64,000 nt of DNA from Thermoprotei archaeon. GTDB taxonomy: Archaea; Thermoproteota; Thermoprotei; QMSL01. A program made the translations under genes and the position numbers. The stretch lies in assembly GCA_003650925.1 (NCBI GenBank), contig QMSP01000002.1, positions 62,001 through 126,000 of the forward strand, written 5' to 3'. Positions 27,909 through 37,936 of this stretch are shown piece by piece (the stretch's first letter is position 1; the number at the start of each line of letters is the position of its first letter). Under the pieces are notes generated by a model. The model had not been told where the DNA came from, did not search any database, and saw nothing but the letters and a program-made list of their open reading frames with translations.

Positions 27909-29496
27909 GTCAAAGGGACAGGCTGTATTGACATACGTAGCCGTAGCTGCTCTCATAGCTGTTATCACCCTTGGATATTATCTGCTAATGAGACAAACTA
28001 GGACCCTCATCACTCTTAAGAATGTAGAGGACTATGAGAAGCTCGCTGTGAGACCAGTTGATGTGGGCAAACTTCTAGTCGAGAACATAGGCTCATCTCC
28101 GGCTACTATACTAAGGATATGGATTAGGAATATCTCTGATGGCAGCGTGTCATGGTATACCCTTTCTGAAATGGCTCAGGATAAGATAGTAATATCGTGT
28201 AAGCTCAATGGCGAGGACCTCTACCCTGCATCGGATACTATCTCTCTTGGGATAGGTGATTATCTGGAGCTTGAATTCAATACAAGCAGGCTCAAACTCA
28301 ATATGACTCGGATTGCTATTGAGACTATCCTAGACTTCTATGGATGGGAGTACATAATTCCTGAAGGATACTGGAATGTGACTCAGATGCCTCCTGGACT
28401 AAGCGGAAGCATAATATCCTTGAACATGAGTGATAATGCCCTTAACATGTTTGAGATCGAGCAAGGCTGTATAAAGGCTGTGCGTGGGATACTGGACCAT
28501 ATAGGTCTACTGAGAAATAACACCTTCCTCTATAGAAAGAATGTGGACTTCAAGGTCGAAGGCTCCTTTGAGTTCGGCTTTCTAGGAATAGGCTATGATA
28601 AAACCTATGGTGGCATGGTAATAGTGTTCACTGTACGAGACTATACAGGCGGTGTTGGTCCCAGTATAGAATACGAGGATGGTGGTAAAGCTTATCTTGA
28701 TATAGGCTACAGAGTGGTTATTCGCGGATTTAAGGCTCGCTCTGAGGTATATGGGCCTGGCAATGGAATCTTCATAAACAACATCAACGTTACCAATAAA
28801 ATCGGATTGTACTTCTTCTCCTACTTTGAAGGAGAGGACTCCAAGATTAACTTGATCCAAGGACATGCTGCACGTATAGAGGTGTTTGAGCCTGATCAAG
28901 GCCTAAGTGAAGCACCCTACTCCAACTACATGGTATTTGGTGACTTCGATGGAAATGGTCTTGCTGAAATGATATTCTGCGACATCTCGCTCAGCGATAC
29001 CTCGCACCTTTCAGGCTCTGTTCTAGGCAATGACAGAATATCCTCGTACGTATCTGATGACTACTCTGAAGGGCCCTATATAATGATCCTCAAAGACTAT
29101 GGAGGAAGAAGTGTGATAAGTGGTGCTAACTACATAAGGATCTCCTTGAGAATAAAGTTCTTTGATAATGCCCTTGATGACACAGAACTCAATGAGATCT
29201 CACCAAGTGAGCCCGTACTCTGGATATCTGTATACGAAGTAGGTGAGAATGGAAATCTAACAGAAGTCTATCGACATGAGTTGACCTATCAAGAGCTTAC
29301 ACTTCTTGAGAACACTGATCCTCCTCTCTGCACATCAAAGGTTGTAGAGGCTATATTCCCAATATCTTCCAACAAGAAGTATGTCGTAGGAATAGCATTT
29401 CAAGACCCATATAACGATGTCAGTGCATTTGAATTCCAGAATGATGCTGATATACTAGTCGGCATAGAGTTCATCAACATTGAGCTCTACACATAG
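27880..29496 (+). CDS. Large pilin-like/adhesin protein
   Basis: N-terminal RSKGQAVLTYVAVAALIAVITLGYYLLM resembles a class III signal/pilin helix; 538 aa, last gene of the pilus operon. Confidence 0.6.
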   Translation: MRRIYLRHGRSKGQAVLTYVAVAALIAVITLGYYLLMRQTRTLITLKNVEDYEKLAVRPVDVGKLLVENIGSSPATILRIWIRNISDGSVSWYTLSEMAQDKIVISCKLNGEDLYPASDTISLGIGDYLELEFNTSRLKLNMTRIAIETILDFYGWEYIIPEGYWNVTQMPPGLSGSIISLNMSDNALNMFEIEQGCIKAVRGILDHIGLLRNNTFLYRKNVDFKVEGSFEFGFLGIGYDKTYGGMVIVFTVRDYTGGVGPSIEYEDGGKAYLDIGYRVVIRGFKARSEVYGPGNGIFINNINVTNKIGLYFFSYFEGEDSKINLIQGHAARIEVFEPDQGLSEAPYSNYMVFGDFDGNGLAEMIFCDISLSDTSHLSGSVLGNDRISSYVSDDYSEGPYIMILKDYGGRSVISGANYIRISLRIKFFDNALDDTELNEISPSEPVLWISVYEVGENGNLTEVYRHELTYQELTLLENTDPPLCTSKVVEAIFPISSNKKYVVGIAFQDPYNDVSAFEFQNDADILVGIEFINIELYT

Positions 29497-29500
29497 AACT

Positions 29501-29656
29501 CTACTTCTTGTACCTCTTTAATCTCAAGTTCTTACTCCTACACCTTCTACACTTCTCTGCTGAAGGTGGATTTCGAGCTCCGCACTTCCTACATATCTTT
29601 ACGTTGAATACATGTTCCAGGACTATTCTTAGCTTCTCTGGATCCGTTATGGGCAT
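29501..29656 (-). CDS. rpl40e: 50S ribosomal protein L40e (eL40)
   Basis: Complement reads [51 protein letters not shown] (51 aa), with the CxxC...CxxC zinc ribbon of eL40. Missing from the ORF track because it is short. Confidence 0.95.
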   Translation of the reverse strand: MPITDPEKLRIVLEHVFNVKICRKCGARNPPSAEKCRRCRSKNLRLKRYKK

Positions 29657-29762
29657 AGTCTCCCCACATGAAGTATTGAAGAGTGCTTAAATAGCTTACT
29701 CTCATATCAGAGCGAAACATTTAGTATTTATTAGAAGGAGTGTATTCTACGGAGCTGAGATT

Positions 29763-31823
29763 ATGTCCATTAGTAGTAAAGCGCTTAGCATAGTCTTCCT
29801 GCTTATAGTTCTGGTCACCATCATGGCCATTCCCAGCTCTGCAAAAGCCTACACCGTGGTCATAGTTACCGAAGATGCTGAAGGAAATGCCCTAGCTAAT
29901 GTCAAGGTCAAAATCTTTAAAGATGATACTCTAGTAAGGGAAGTTACTACAGATTCCAATGGGAAAGTAAGCATAAGCTTAACTGAGGGAACGTATAAGG
30001 TGAAAGCCTACTTCAAGGGTGTCCTTATATATGAGGGGACAAAGCCAGTACTAGCAGTTAACGAAACTCAACAGTGGACCTTACCGTGTTTAGTATATCG
30101 TACCAGCGTAGTCGTACGTACTCCTGATGGTGAAGCCCTTAGCGCTCGTGTCTCCATAACTGAACTTGGCATTAGTGATACTTGTGGTAAGGAAGGAAAG
30201 CTTACATTGAAGATTCCTTTGAACTATGATACTAGCTCGATCACGCTAACCTTTTCAGTATTCTGGCAAGATGTAAAGGTATTCTCAAGAAAGTACACTC
30301 TTACAACCACTAATGCTTCTACAACTATTCAAATAACAGCAAAAGTCTACGATGTAACTATCAAGATACTCGATGCCACTGGAAATGCCTTGCCGGGAGG
30401 CAAGTGGAGGATAAACAAAGTGGAGTTATCTGCCTGTGAGGTCAAAGTTAAACATCCAAATGGAACTTTCATCGAGACAGAACCTGACTCCAAAGGAGTT
30501 ATAAGGCTTGAGAATATGCCCAAGGGTACCTACGAGGTCAGAGTACTGTGGTGGGGCGTCCTTGTCAAAAGCGTTGATGTGGAGATTCTTGAGGAGGAAC
30601 AACTAATCGAAGTAAAGTCCGATGTCTATCCAGTAAAACTGTATATAACTGATGGAGCAGGCGAACCTTTAGCAAACACTAATTTCACCGTCGTATTTCC
30701 TAAGCTAGGCATAACCTTCAACGTAACTACTGACGAAAATGGCTACATAGAGCTCTTCGGTATGATAGAGGGCGAGTACTTGGTTGAGCTTACATGGAGA
30801 GGAGAGGTACTGCGCGAATCCATAAGGATAGAGAGCCCTGGACTTGTAGGGGTTAAGTTCCCTATATATGATCTATCCATGAGGCTTATAAGCAAGGGAG
30901 CAGGACATAGACCTCTTTCAAGGGCCATCATACTTCTTTATAGGAGGATAGCTGGAAGGGAGGTTATAGTCTATAAAGGTCATAGCGATATGCATGGGTT
31001 TGTCTTGGTACCTAAGCTTCCTGAAGCTATGTACCGAGCTGTAGTATTATGGCATAATGTCACTGTGGCTGATATTCCAATAGCTCTCGATACTCCACTA
31101 GACCTCAGTGTACCATGTGATGTATATAGCATGAAGCTCAGACTAGTTGACCTCAAACATAGAGCTCTTATAAGAGCTCCTATCAGGGTAAAGCTCGCTA
31201 ATGGCACTTCAATTACGCTAAGAAGTGATGCTGGAGGTATTGTATTTCTCAGCACTATACCTAAGGGAGAGTATGAGCTTGAAGTGTTATGGAGGAACTT
31301 CACCGTAGGCAAGAGAGTGTTAACACTTCCTGGCCCAGCTGGTGACCTTGAAGAAGAGATAGTCTGTAACGTATATGACCTGAGGATATTCGTCAAGGGA
31401 GCCATAGGTCAGCCCTTAAGTGAAGCCAGAGTTACACTCTATAGAGCAGGCACGATCTACAGTGAAGGACTGACCGATAATGGCATCATTGAGTTCTCTC
31501 AAATACCTGGAGGTGAGTATCTGGTCACCATAGACTACAAGGGTGTCAGCCTACGCACAACCATGGAGCTGACAGGCACAGAGCCTGACGTCAAGTGGGA
31601 AGCTCAACTTGATGTACTATTCGAGATAATGGGTATTCCACTGGGCTTGATGACGGGGATAGTTCTAATAGTAGCGATAACAGTTGCTTCAGTGGCCTCA
31701 TACATAGTCATGATGAGGGTTAGAGCTAGGAGAGTAAAGCTATTCGAGGTATCTGAAGTGCATAGAGAGGTAAGGAAAAGGAAGAAGAGAAAGTGGAGGT
31801 TTCCTAAGTTGAAGAGGAGGTGA
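29763..31823 (+). CDS. Secreted repeat protein: about seven carboxypeptidase-regulatory/Ig-like repeats plus C-terminal TM
   Basis: Signal peptide; repeated starts such as VYDVTIKILDATGNALPG, VYPVKLYITDGAGEPLAN and VYDLRIFVKGAIGQPLSE; C-terminal TM and basic tail. Confidence 0.78.
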   Translation: MSISSKALSIVFLLIVLVTIMAIPSSAKAYTVVIVTEDAEGNALANVKVKIFKDDTLVREVTTDSNGKVSISLTEGTYKVKAYFKGVLIYEGTKPVLAVNETQQWTLPCLVYRTSVVVRTPDGEALSARVSITELGISDTCGKEGKLTLKIPLNYDTSSITLTFSVFWQDVKVFSRKYTLTTTNASTTIQITAKVYDVTIKILDATGNALPGGKWRINKVELSACEVKVKHPNGTFIETEPDSKGVIRLENMPKGTYEVRVLWWGVLVKSVDVEILEEEQLIEVKSDVYPVKLYITDGAGEPLANTNFTVVFPKLGITFNVTTDENGYIELFGMIEGEYLVELTWRGEVLRESIRIESPGLVGVKFPIYDLSMRLISKGAGHRPLSRAIILLYRRIAGREVIVYKGHSDMHGFVLVPKLPEAMYRAVVLWHNVTVADIPIALDTPLDLSVPCDVYSMKLRLVDLKHRALIRAPIRVKLANGTSITLRSDAGGIVFLSTIPKGEYELEVLWRNFTVGKRVLTLPGPAGDLEEEIVCNVYDLRIFVKGAIGQPLSEARVTLYRAGTIYSEGLTDNGIIEFSQIPGGEYLVTIDYKGVSLRTTMELTGTEPDVKWEAQLDVLFEIMGIPLGLMTGIVLIVAITVASVASYIVMMRVRARRVKLFEVSEVHREVRKRKKRKWRFPKLKRR

Positions 31824-31829
31824 CCACCT

Positions 31830-32756
31830 TTGGAGTTTAAGGAATTTGGTTGGCGCTTCACAGAGATGTTAGTTCCTAAGGAATGGGAGCTAGCAGCTGA
31901 TGGAGCTGGGGCTAAGTATGCGTACTTCAGGCTTGATGATAGCTTCAGGCCTAGGCTTGAAGTTAGATGGGATAGAGTTGAGCCAAAGAAGGCTCCATCA
32001 CCGAGAAGAAATGTAGAGAAGTTCCTATCTGACATAGAGAAGCACTTCTCTAAGAGATTGAAGAGGCAATATAAGCTGAAGAGGCTGGGTTTGAGGGAGG
32101 TAAAAATAGCTAATCATGAAGCTTGCATGTTCCATGTAAGGGATGAGAGCGGAAACGAGGTAGTAGGCGTTTCATGGTATTGCCCTGACACTAGGAGAAT
32201 GTTCATAGTACAGGGCTTTACCTTGGGCAAAGAATACAGCGCCTTTAAGAAGACCTTTGATAAAGTTCTCTCCAGCTTTGTATGCCACAAGAAGGAGCCT
32301 TGGCTCTGGAACGTTTATGGACTCAGATTTAAAACTCCAGAAGGCTATCGACTTGAAGGTCGAAATTTAAGATCTCCCTATGCAAGATTAACCTTCAGCA
32401 GAAATGATTTTTGGTTCATAGTAGCCTATCATGGAATGGCTAACATTCTATTTGAGGAGGAGTATACAAGCCTTTTAGACTGGTTTAGAAGGATGTACGT
32501 CAAGGATGCATTTAAACCCCTGGGGAGAACTGCCATTAGAACAAGCTACGACATAGCCGTTAAAGGTCATCATGGGCTTAAGATAGTGTCTGCTACAAGG
32601 TTATCACTGTTCAAAAAGCTCATAGTAGATACCTACCTATGGCTTTGTGATAGGGTGAATAGGATAATAGTGGTTAGCTTTGCGTATCCCGAGAAGATGT
32701 ATAGTGCAGTAAAGGATGAAATGAATAGTTTACTCGACAGCGTACTATGCCATTAG
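31830..32756 (+). CDS. Hypothetical protein (308 aa)
   Basis: Starts 7 nt after the upstream gene stop; two related-looking halves (GWRFTEMLVPKEWELA... and GLRFKTPEGYRLEG...). Confidence 0.6.
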   Translation: MEFKEFGWRFTEMLVPKEWELAADGAGAKYAYFRLDDSFRPRLEVRWDRVEPKKAPSPRRNVEKFLSDIEKHFSKRLKRQYKLKRLGLREVKIANHEACMFHVRDESGNEVVGVSWYCPDTRRMFIVQGFTLGKEYSAFKKTFDKVLSSFVCHKKEPWLWNVYGLRFKTPEGYRLEGRNLRSPYARLTFSRNDFWFIVAYHGMANILFEEEYTSLLDWFRRMYVKDAFKPLGRTAIRTSYDIAVKGHHGLKIVSATRLSLFKKLIVDTYLWLCDRVNRIIVVSFAYPEKMYSAVKDEMNSLLDSVLCH

Positions 32757-32837
32757 CACTCCTACAAGTGTGTCATGAAAACTCTTAAATCAATCTACTG
32801 TTATTTAAGGGGACAGAAGCTGTAGGGAGGCTGGAAT

Positions 32838-33242
32838 TTGAAGGTCTATACTGAAAGTTTCACCTTCAAGACTAGAGGCCCTATAGATATCATAGACATA
32901 ACTGACAAGGTAGAAGATATAGTCAGAAGGTCTGGGATAAGGAATGGAGTAGCCCACATATTTGCACCTCACGCCACAGGCATAGTAGTGTTAACCGAAC
33001 ACGAAGAGGGCCTTCTTGATGATCTCAGGGACCTTCTGGAGAAACTAGTTCCTAGTGAAGGAAGCTATAGACATCCTTCAAATCCTCATTCTCATTTAAG
33101 ATCGGTGCTGCTTCCACCTGATAAAACAGTTCCAGTCATCAATGGAAGGCTATCGCTCGGTACTTGGCAATCAATAATGTTTGTTGAAACAGACATCTAT
33201 CCAAGGACGAGAACCATAATTGTTACGGTGATTGGTGAGTAG
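32838..33242 (+). CDS. YjbQ/UPF0047 family (secondary thiamine-phosphate synthase-like)
   Basis: VAHIFAPHATGIVVLTEHEEGLLDDL, HPSNPHSHLRSVLLPPDKTVPVINGRLSLGTWQSIMFVETD. Confidence 0.93.
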   Translation: MKVYTESFTFKTRGPIDIIDITDKVEDIVRRSGIRNGVAHIFAPHATGIVVLTEHEEGLLDDLRDLLEKLVPSEGSYRHPSNPHSHLRSVLLPPDKTVPVINGRLSLGTWQSIMFVETDIYPRTRTIIVTVIGE

Positions 33243-33296
33243 AAATAGCCTTCACGATAAGCATCATTTAAATACTCCAGAGTAGTCTGCAAAACG

Positions 33297-33770
33297 ATGT
33301 CGAGCCAAGAAACCTTCCATGAATCACATGGGAATATCACGTGCTCCTTAAGAAGGCTCATAGATGTCAATGTATGTACTAGAGAGCTCAGGAGAAATCC
33401 AAGACTGTTAATCTACGGAAAATGCGTGGCAGAGGAATATCCAGAGATCTTCAAGCAATTTGCCAAGGACAGAGTAGCTCTTGCTGTATGTCTAGAAGCA
33501 GAGCATATGAACATGGTAGGCTTTAAGCTAGCTAGTATGGCTGCAAGATTAGACCTTAAAGAGATAGTAGTTCTAACAGTCGATGGCTCTCCCCACTGCG
33601 TACAGCTTCACATGATGGTTGAAGAAGTGAATAAATTCTTCAGTAACAGGCTTAATATCAAGCACATAGTCATAGAGGAGGGTAGAATAGTCGAGATTGA
33701 TAGCAAGTGTGTAAAGGTAGCTAGATATCTTAGTAGGATTCAGAAACTCATCTTAAGACAAAGTACGTGA
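33297..33770 (+). CDS. Conserved-looking cysteine-containing hypothetical protein
   Basis: 157 aa with spaced Cys (CTREL, GKCVAEEY, AVCLEAEH, SPHCVQLH). Confidence 0.6.
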   Translation: MSSQETFHESHGNITCSLRRLIDVNVCTRELRRNPRLLIYGKCVAEEYPEIFKQFAKDRVALAVCLEAEHMNMVGFKLASMAARLDLKEIVVLTVDGSPHCVQLHMMVEEVNKFFSNRLNIKHIVIEEGRIVEIDSKCVKVARYLSRIQKLILRQST

Positions 33771-34421
33771 AGGGCAAAAATCTCTAACAGGACATTGACT
33801 ACATAGAGGAGATCTAGCTCTGCAAATATTCCTACCAAACTCGAGCAATAGTAAGTGAGCAAGGCCCAGATCGTAGTCTCCTAGCTCAGCCTCTAGACTT
33901 TTCCTTATCTGTTCATAGTCTGTTCTTGACCTAGCGTATCCAAGTCTCACTGCAATTCTGCTTATATGAGTGTCAACTGGCAATACCTTTCTCCTAGCGT
34001 AGAACACAAGGAGTATATCCGCAGTCTTAAAACCAATGCCTGGCAGTGATAGAAGCTCTCGTCTCGCTTTGTCAAATGCCCACTTCCTCACCCAATCCAG
34101 GCTTCCTCCATACCTTCTGAGTATCTCCTTTGAGACATCTATTAATCTCCTAGCCTTTATTCGTTGCATTCCTGATGGTTTGATAACTTCAGCCAAGGTA
34201 TCCTCATCCATTCTGGCAATGTATTCAGCTTTTAGGGGCACCTTATTCTTCAAATTATCAAAGGCTCTCTTGGCATTTACATCGCTTGAGTTCTGGGATA
34301 ATATAGTGCCTACGAGGAGCTCAAAGGGATCTGCACTTCTTAACCTCTTTAGCCTATCCTTGACTTCATCTCCTACATGCCCCATCATATACTCTATTAT
34401 GAGCTTCAGTGGACGCTCCAC
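33753..34421 (-). CDS. nth: Endonuclease III (HhH-GPD, [4Fe-4S])
   Basis: LPGIGFKTADILLVFYARRKVLPVDTHISRIAVRLG and C-x6-C-x2-C-x5-C (CRARSPLCSQCPVRDFC). Confidence 0.95.
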   Translation of the reverse strand: MERPLKLIIEYMMGHVGDEVKDRLKRLRSADPFELLVGTILSQNSSDVNAKRAFDNLKNKVPLKAEYIARMDEDTLAEVIKPSGMQRIKARRLIDVSKEILRRYGGSLDWVRKWAFDKARRELLSLPGIGFKTADILLVFYARRKVLPVDTHISRIAVRLGYARSRTDYEQIRKSLEAELGDYDLGLAHLLLLEFGRNICRARSPLCSQCPVRDFCPSRTLS

Positions 34422-34459
34422 AATATTATTATCCTAGCTTAGGGATAATAGAGTAGCGG

Positions 34460-35719
34460 ATGAGGTTAAAGCTCATCTTCAAGTATGACCCTACGGTAAG
34501 AAATAGCATCGCATATCTGCTGGGCTCGATCGAAGTCAACGAGAGGCTGAGAGAGTTAGATATAACCCTCTCAAGAGACCCTAAGGGCGATATTGTCCAT
34601 GAGGATGACGTCATTAATATTGTAGCATACTCTCTAACAACAATTAATCTCCTAAGATGGCTAGATGAGATAAAAGCTCTTGTGAAGCTTAAAAAGAGGT
34701 GGAGGAACATAGTTCTCATAGCTGGAGGCCCTCATCCCTCAGGTGACCCCCAAGGCGTGCTGTTTAGAATGGGCTTTGACTACGTCTTTATAGGCGAAGC
34801 TGAAAGAAGCTTATCAGAGTTTCTCATATGTTTAGCTGAAGGTAAAGACCCTTACAATATAGGAGGAATAGCCTATGTTGAGGATGGAAAAGTAGTCATA
34901 AATCCACCTGCCAAGGTTGAGAACCTAGACTCTTATCCTCCTTGTAGTGATAGATTTCACCTATATCCCCCTATAGAGATAACAAGAGGCTGTCCATGGG
35001 GATGCAAATATTGTCAAACGCCTAGGATATTTGGTTTTACCGTCAGGCACAGAAGTATTGACTACATCGTCAAATATGCCATACACTATGAGAGATGCGG
35101 TATGACCCACATAAGGTTTATATCTCCTAATGGCTTCTCCTATGGCTCTAAGGATGGCAGAACTCCTGCTCCGCACAAGATTAGAGAATTATTATTGAGG
35201 GTAAAAAGAAACACAAGGAATCTAAGAGTATATCTTGGCACCTTTCCAAGTGAAGTTAGGCCCGACTTTGTCACACGAGAGACCCTTGAAGCTGTACATG
35301 GATTAATAGCCAACAGGAGAATAGCCATAGGCGCTCAGTCAGGAAGCGAACGAGTGCTTTCCGAGATCGGAAGAGGACACACAGTGGAGGATATCTTCAG
35401 AGCCGTTGAGCTTGTTAGGGATTATGGCTACATACCATACGTAGACTTCCTCTTTGGCTTACCATGCGAAACCCCACAAGATGAGGAAATGACGGCTCAA
35501 GTTATGTTGAGGCTGGCTAGGATGGGGGCTATAATAAGGGGACATACATTCATGCCTTTGCCAGGCACGCCTTATGCAAATGCCAGACCAGGGAGGATCA
35601 GTCCTACTATAAGGAGAGCCCTCATGGAGCTGAAGAGAATGGGAAGGCTTGAGGGAGAGTGGGAGGCTCAGGAGAGATTAGCTCAGGAGATAAGCCTTCT
35701 ACTCTCATCCACAAGGTGA
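34460..35719 (+). CDS. B12-binding domain/radical SAM protein
   Basis: ITRGCPWGCKYCQTP (CxxxCxxC) after a B12-binding-like N-terminus (VLIAGGPHPSGDPQGVLFRMGFDYVFIGEAE). Confidence 0.9.
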   Translation: MRLKLIFKYDPTVRNSIAYLLGSIEVNERLRELDITLSRDPKGDIVHEDDVINIVAYSLTTINLLRWLDEIKALVKLKKRWRNIVLIAGGPHPSGDPQGVLFRMGFDYVFIGEAERSLSEFLICLAEGKDPYNIGGIAYVEDGKVVINPPAKVENLDSYPPCSDRFHLYPPIEITRGCPWGCKYCQTPRIFGFTVRHRSIDYIVKYAIHYERCGMTHIRFISPNGFSYGSKDGRTPAPHKIRELLLRVKRNTRNLRVYLGTFPSEVRPDFVTRETLEAVHGLIANRRIAIGAQSGSERVLSEIGRGHTVEDIFRAVELVRDYGYIPYVDFLFGLPCETPQDEEMTAQVMLRLARMGAIIRGHTFMPLPGTPYANARPGRISPTIRRALMELKRMGRLEGEWEAQERLAQEISLLLSSTR

Positions 35720-36097
35720 TGTTGTCTTCTTAGTGCCCTTCACCTCGAGTCCTATATCCCCCATTACGTAGACGCGATCTCCTACACTCCAAGTCTCAAC
35801 TCTTGCAGGAGTTTTCATTTGGACCTTAACGAGGTCTATCTTGTCCTCTCCTAGGAGCTTCTCCAGCTTCTTTCTCTCATGGACACATTCATCTCCCTCA
35901 AAGCCATTGAAATCCAGCATGAACTCTCGCAATCCAACACCTCCTAGGACCATCCTCTTTCCTCTTATAGCTATAATCCTCCCCTTGTGTGGCTCATAGA
36001 GGTCTATTCTATACCCCATCCGCTCTAGTGCTTCCCTCAGTGTCTTCATGAAGTCCTCTAGTGGAATCATAAGCCTATACATGGCTATAAGGCTCAC
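35705..36097 (-). CDS. Hypothetical protein (130 aa)
   Basis: Open frame overlapping the radical SAM gene end by 15 nt. Confidence 0.5.
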   Translation of the reverse strand: MSLIAMYRLMIPLEDFMKTLREALERMGYRIDLYEPHKGRIIAIRGKRMVLGGVGLREFMLDFNGFEGDECVHERKKLEKLLGEDKIDLVKVQMKTPARVETWSVGDRVYVMGDIGLEVKGTKKTTSPCG

Positions 36098-36120
36098 ATG
36101 CTCACCTTGTGAAATAACTC

Positions 36121-36510
36121 CTAACCTCCATATAGCTTTATCCTCTTCAGCTTCTCCTTTGCATGGCCATAGACCTCAATCCCTTTATCAATAGCTTCTA
36201 CAATGAACTGGTTACCACTAAGAATACTTTGAACCACTTCATCCATGCTGTATATTGATATCTCCACATTAACATCTTTCACAGCCTTCAGGAGAAATCT
36301 ATTATACTTGTCTGGGCTTCTCTCAACTACTATCAATATATCAATATCGCTCATACCTCGAATGAACTTGGAGTTGGCTAAGGAGCCAGTTATGATCACT
36401 GAAATGGGCTTATAGTCCTCGATCATTTTATTTAGTAGATGCTCAAGTTCATCGAGTAAATCACTCGTGGATGGCCTATCAAGGATCTTTCTCAATTTCT
36501 CTCTTAGCAA
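36121..36510 (-). CDS. MNT-type nucleotidyltransferase (HEPN/MNT pair)
   Basis: ITGSLANSKFIRGMSDIDILIVVE (GS...SDID) NTase motif. Confidence 0.87.
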   Translation of the reverse strand: MLREKLRKILDRPSTSDLLDELEHLLNKMIEDYKPISVIITGSLANSKFIRGMSDIDILIVVERSPDKYNRFLLKAVKDVNVEISIYSMDEVVQSILSGNQFIVEAIDKGIEVYGHAKEKLKRIKLYGG

Positions 36511-36895
36511 ATTCTATCACCTCTCTAGCATGTTCTAGTGCCATTCTTGCATCTTCCTTTGTATAGTGCCTATAAGGTGCACCACTTGGCCATGCATTTG
36601 GATATCTAGTGGGTATGTAAAATCTATCAAGCATGTCAGCTCTTCTTATGAGATCTTCAGAAACATTGAGGTATCCTTTAAGCCTTCGGAGAAGCTCAGC
36701 AACGCTATGCAATACCTCATATCTGCCTATCTTTTTGATCATTAAAGCCTTCACTATTTTCTCACTGGCTTGATGGCAAAAGAAGCATACCTTGCTATAC
36801 CTTCCTAGCTTCATGAGGTCTTCTGCTGTAGCATAATCATCAAGAGCTTCGTCAAGCCAATCGCGATACCTCTCATAGCTCATGGTACTCCTCAA
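36479..36895 (-). CDS. HEPN domain protein (HEPN/MNT pair)
   Basis: Helical HEPN pattern: YRDWLDEALDDYATAEDLMKLGRYSKVCFFCHQASEKIVKALM...RYPNAWPSGAPYRHYTKEDA. Confidence 0.88.
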   Translation of the reverse strand: MRSTMSYERYRDWLDEALDDYATAEDLMKLGRYSKVCFFCHQASEKIVKALMIKKIGRYEVLHSVAELLRRLKGYLNVSEDLIRRADMLDRFYIPTRYPNAWPSGAPYRHYTKEDARMALEHAREVIEFAKREIEKDP

Positions 36896-37197
36896 ACTAC
36901 TAAGACACTTCCAAGCCTAAATATGCTAACGTATGGAACTGCAACTGTTAGAAGCACTTAAGAGACCTATTTCTCTGCACCTCATGAATTCATGATAATG
37001 TGGCGTGGTAGTAACTAAAGAGCTCGCCAAATCTTCAGCGTATGAGGTATGCGTTATCTCAAAATTCTCAGCCTTCCTTTGAATAAGCCTCTTTGAGCAT
37101 GAAGCATCAAAAGCCACACATCTTCAATAAAAGATGTAAATGCATAACATATCTAAGACCTTCTTCCCTCTTAGCTTCAAGTTGAGGAAACCTTTAA

Positions 37198-37683
37198 CTA
37201 AGCCATCTCTTTCAGTATATCAAGTACTATTGATGGACATACTCTTCTAACACCAGAGAGTTTAGCTATCTCTTCATGTATCTTAGAGAGACCATCACCA
37301 TCTCTAGCCCATATTACAGCTATTACTGCATGATCGCCTGACGCTAGAGCCAGATACTTGACATAGTCCCTCTCCTTCAAGTAAGCTGTAACTTTAAAAA
37401 GATGTTCAGGTTCGACGTCTATGCCCGTAATGGATATGGAATCACAGCCTAACTTTCGAGGATCCACTATAGCAGTATAGCCTTTAATCACGCCAAGCTG
37501 CTCGAGCTTCTTTACCCTCTTCATAACAGCCACATCGCTCATTCCTATTACACGAGCTATCTCACTATAGGAAGCTCTAGCATTTCTCCTTAGGAGCTCA
37601 AGTATCTTCCTATCTTTGTCATCTATTAAGAATATCATCCCACAGTTATAGTAATCAATGCTCCTAGTTAAGATTTCTAACAA
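37198..37683 (-). CDS. Lrp/AsnC family transcriptional regulator
   Basis: DRKILELLRRNARASYSEIARVIGMSDVAVMKRVKKLEQLGVIKGYTAIVDPRKLG. Confidence 0.93.
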   Translation of the reverse strand: MLEILTRSIDYYNCGMIFLIDDKDRKILELLRRNARASYSEIARVIGMSDVAVMKRVKKLEQLGVIKGYTAIVDPRKLGCDSISITGIDVEPEHLFKVTAYLKERDYVKYLALASGDHAVIAVIWARDGDGLSKIHEEIAKLSGVRRVCPSIVLDILKEMA

Positions 37684-37936
37684 TTATGTTTTATTTTCCC
37701 TATTAAAAATGTAGAGCTAATTAAAAATTTCTCAGAATGGCTCATTGTTCTTTTCATCATATATCATACAAATATGCCCCTAGGGATAGACAACATGACC
37801 ATGGTCCAAATGTCAATGCTCTTCAAAGGCTACGCTATCTATGCCCGGGGCAAAAGCCACTATACAATACAGATGTTTGATAACAAAACTAATATGGTTA
37901 ATATTTCTAACTTTTTATTTCTAATCTCTAGCCAAT

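Noticed and set aside
29508-29690. 60-aa plus-strand ORF in the track
   Set aside because: It is the antisense shadow of eL40 (29501-29656, minus strand), which has a clear family match.
36926-37117. 63-aa minus-strand ORF upstream of the HEPN gene
   Set aside because: No convincing family and no ribosome-binding context that I can see; might be a gene remnant but cannot be supported.
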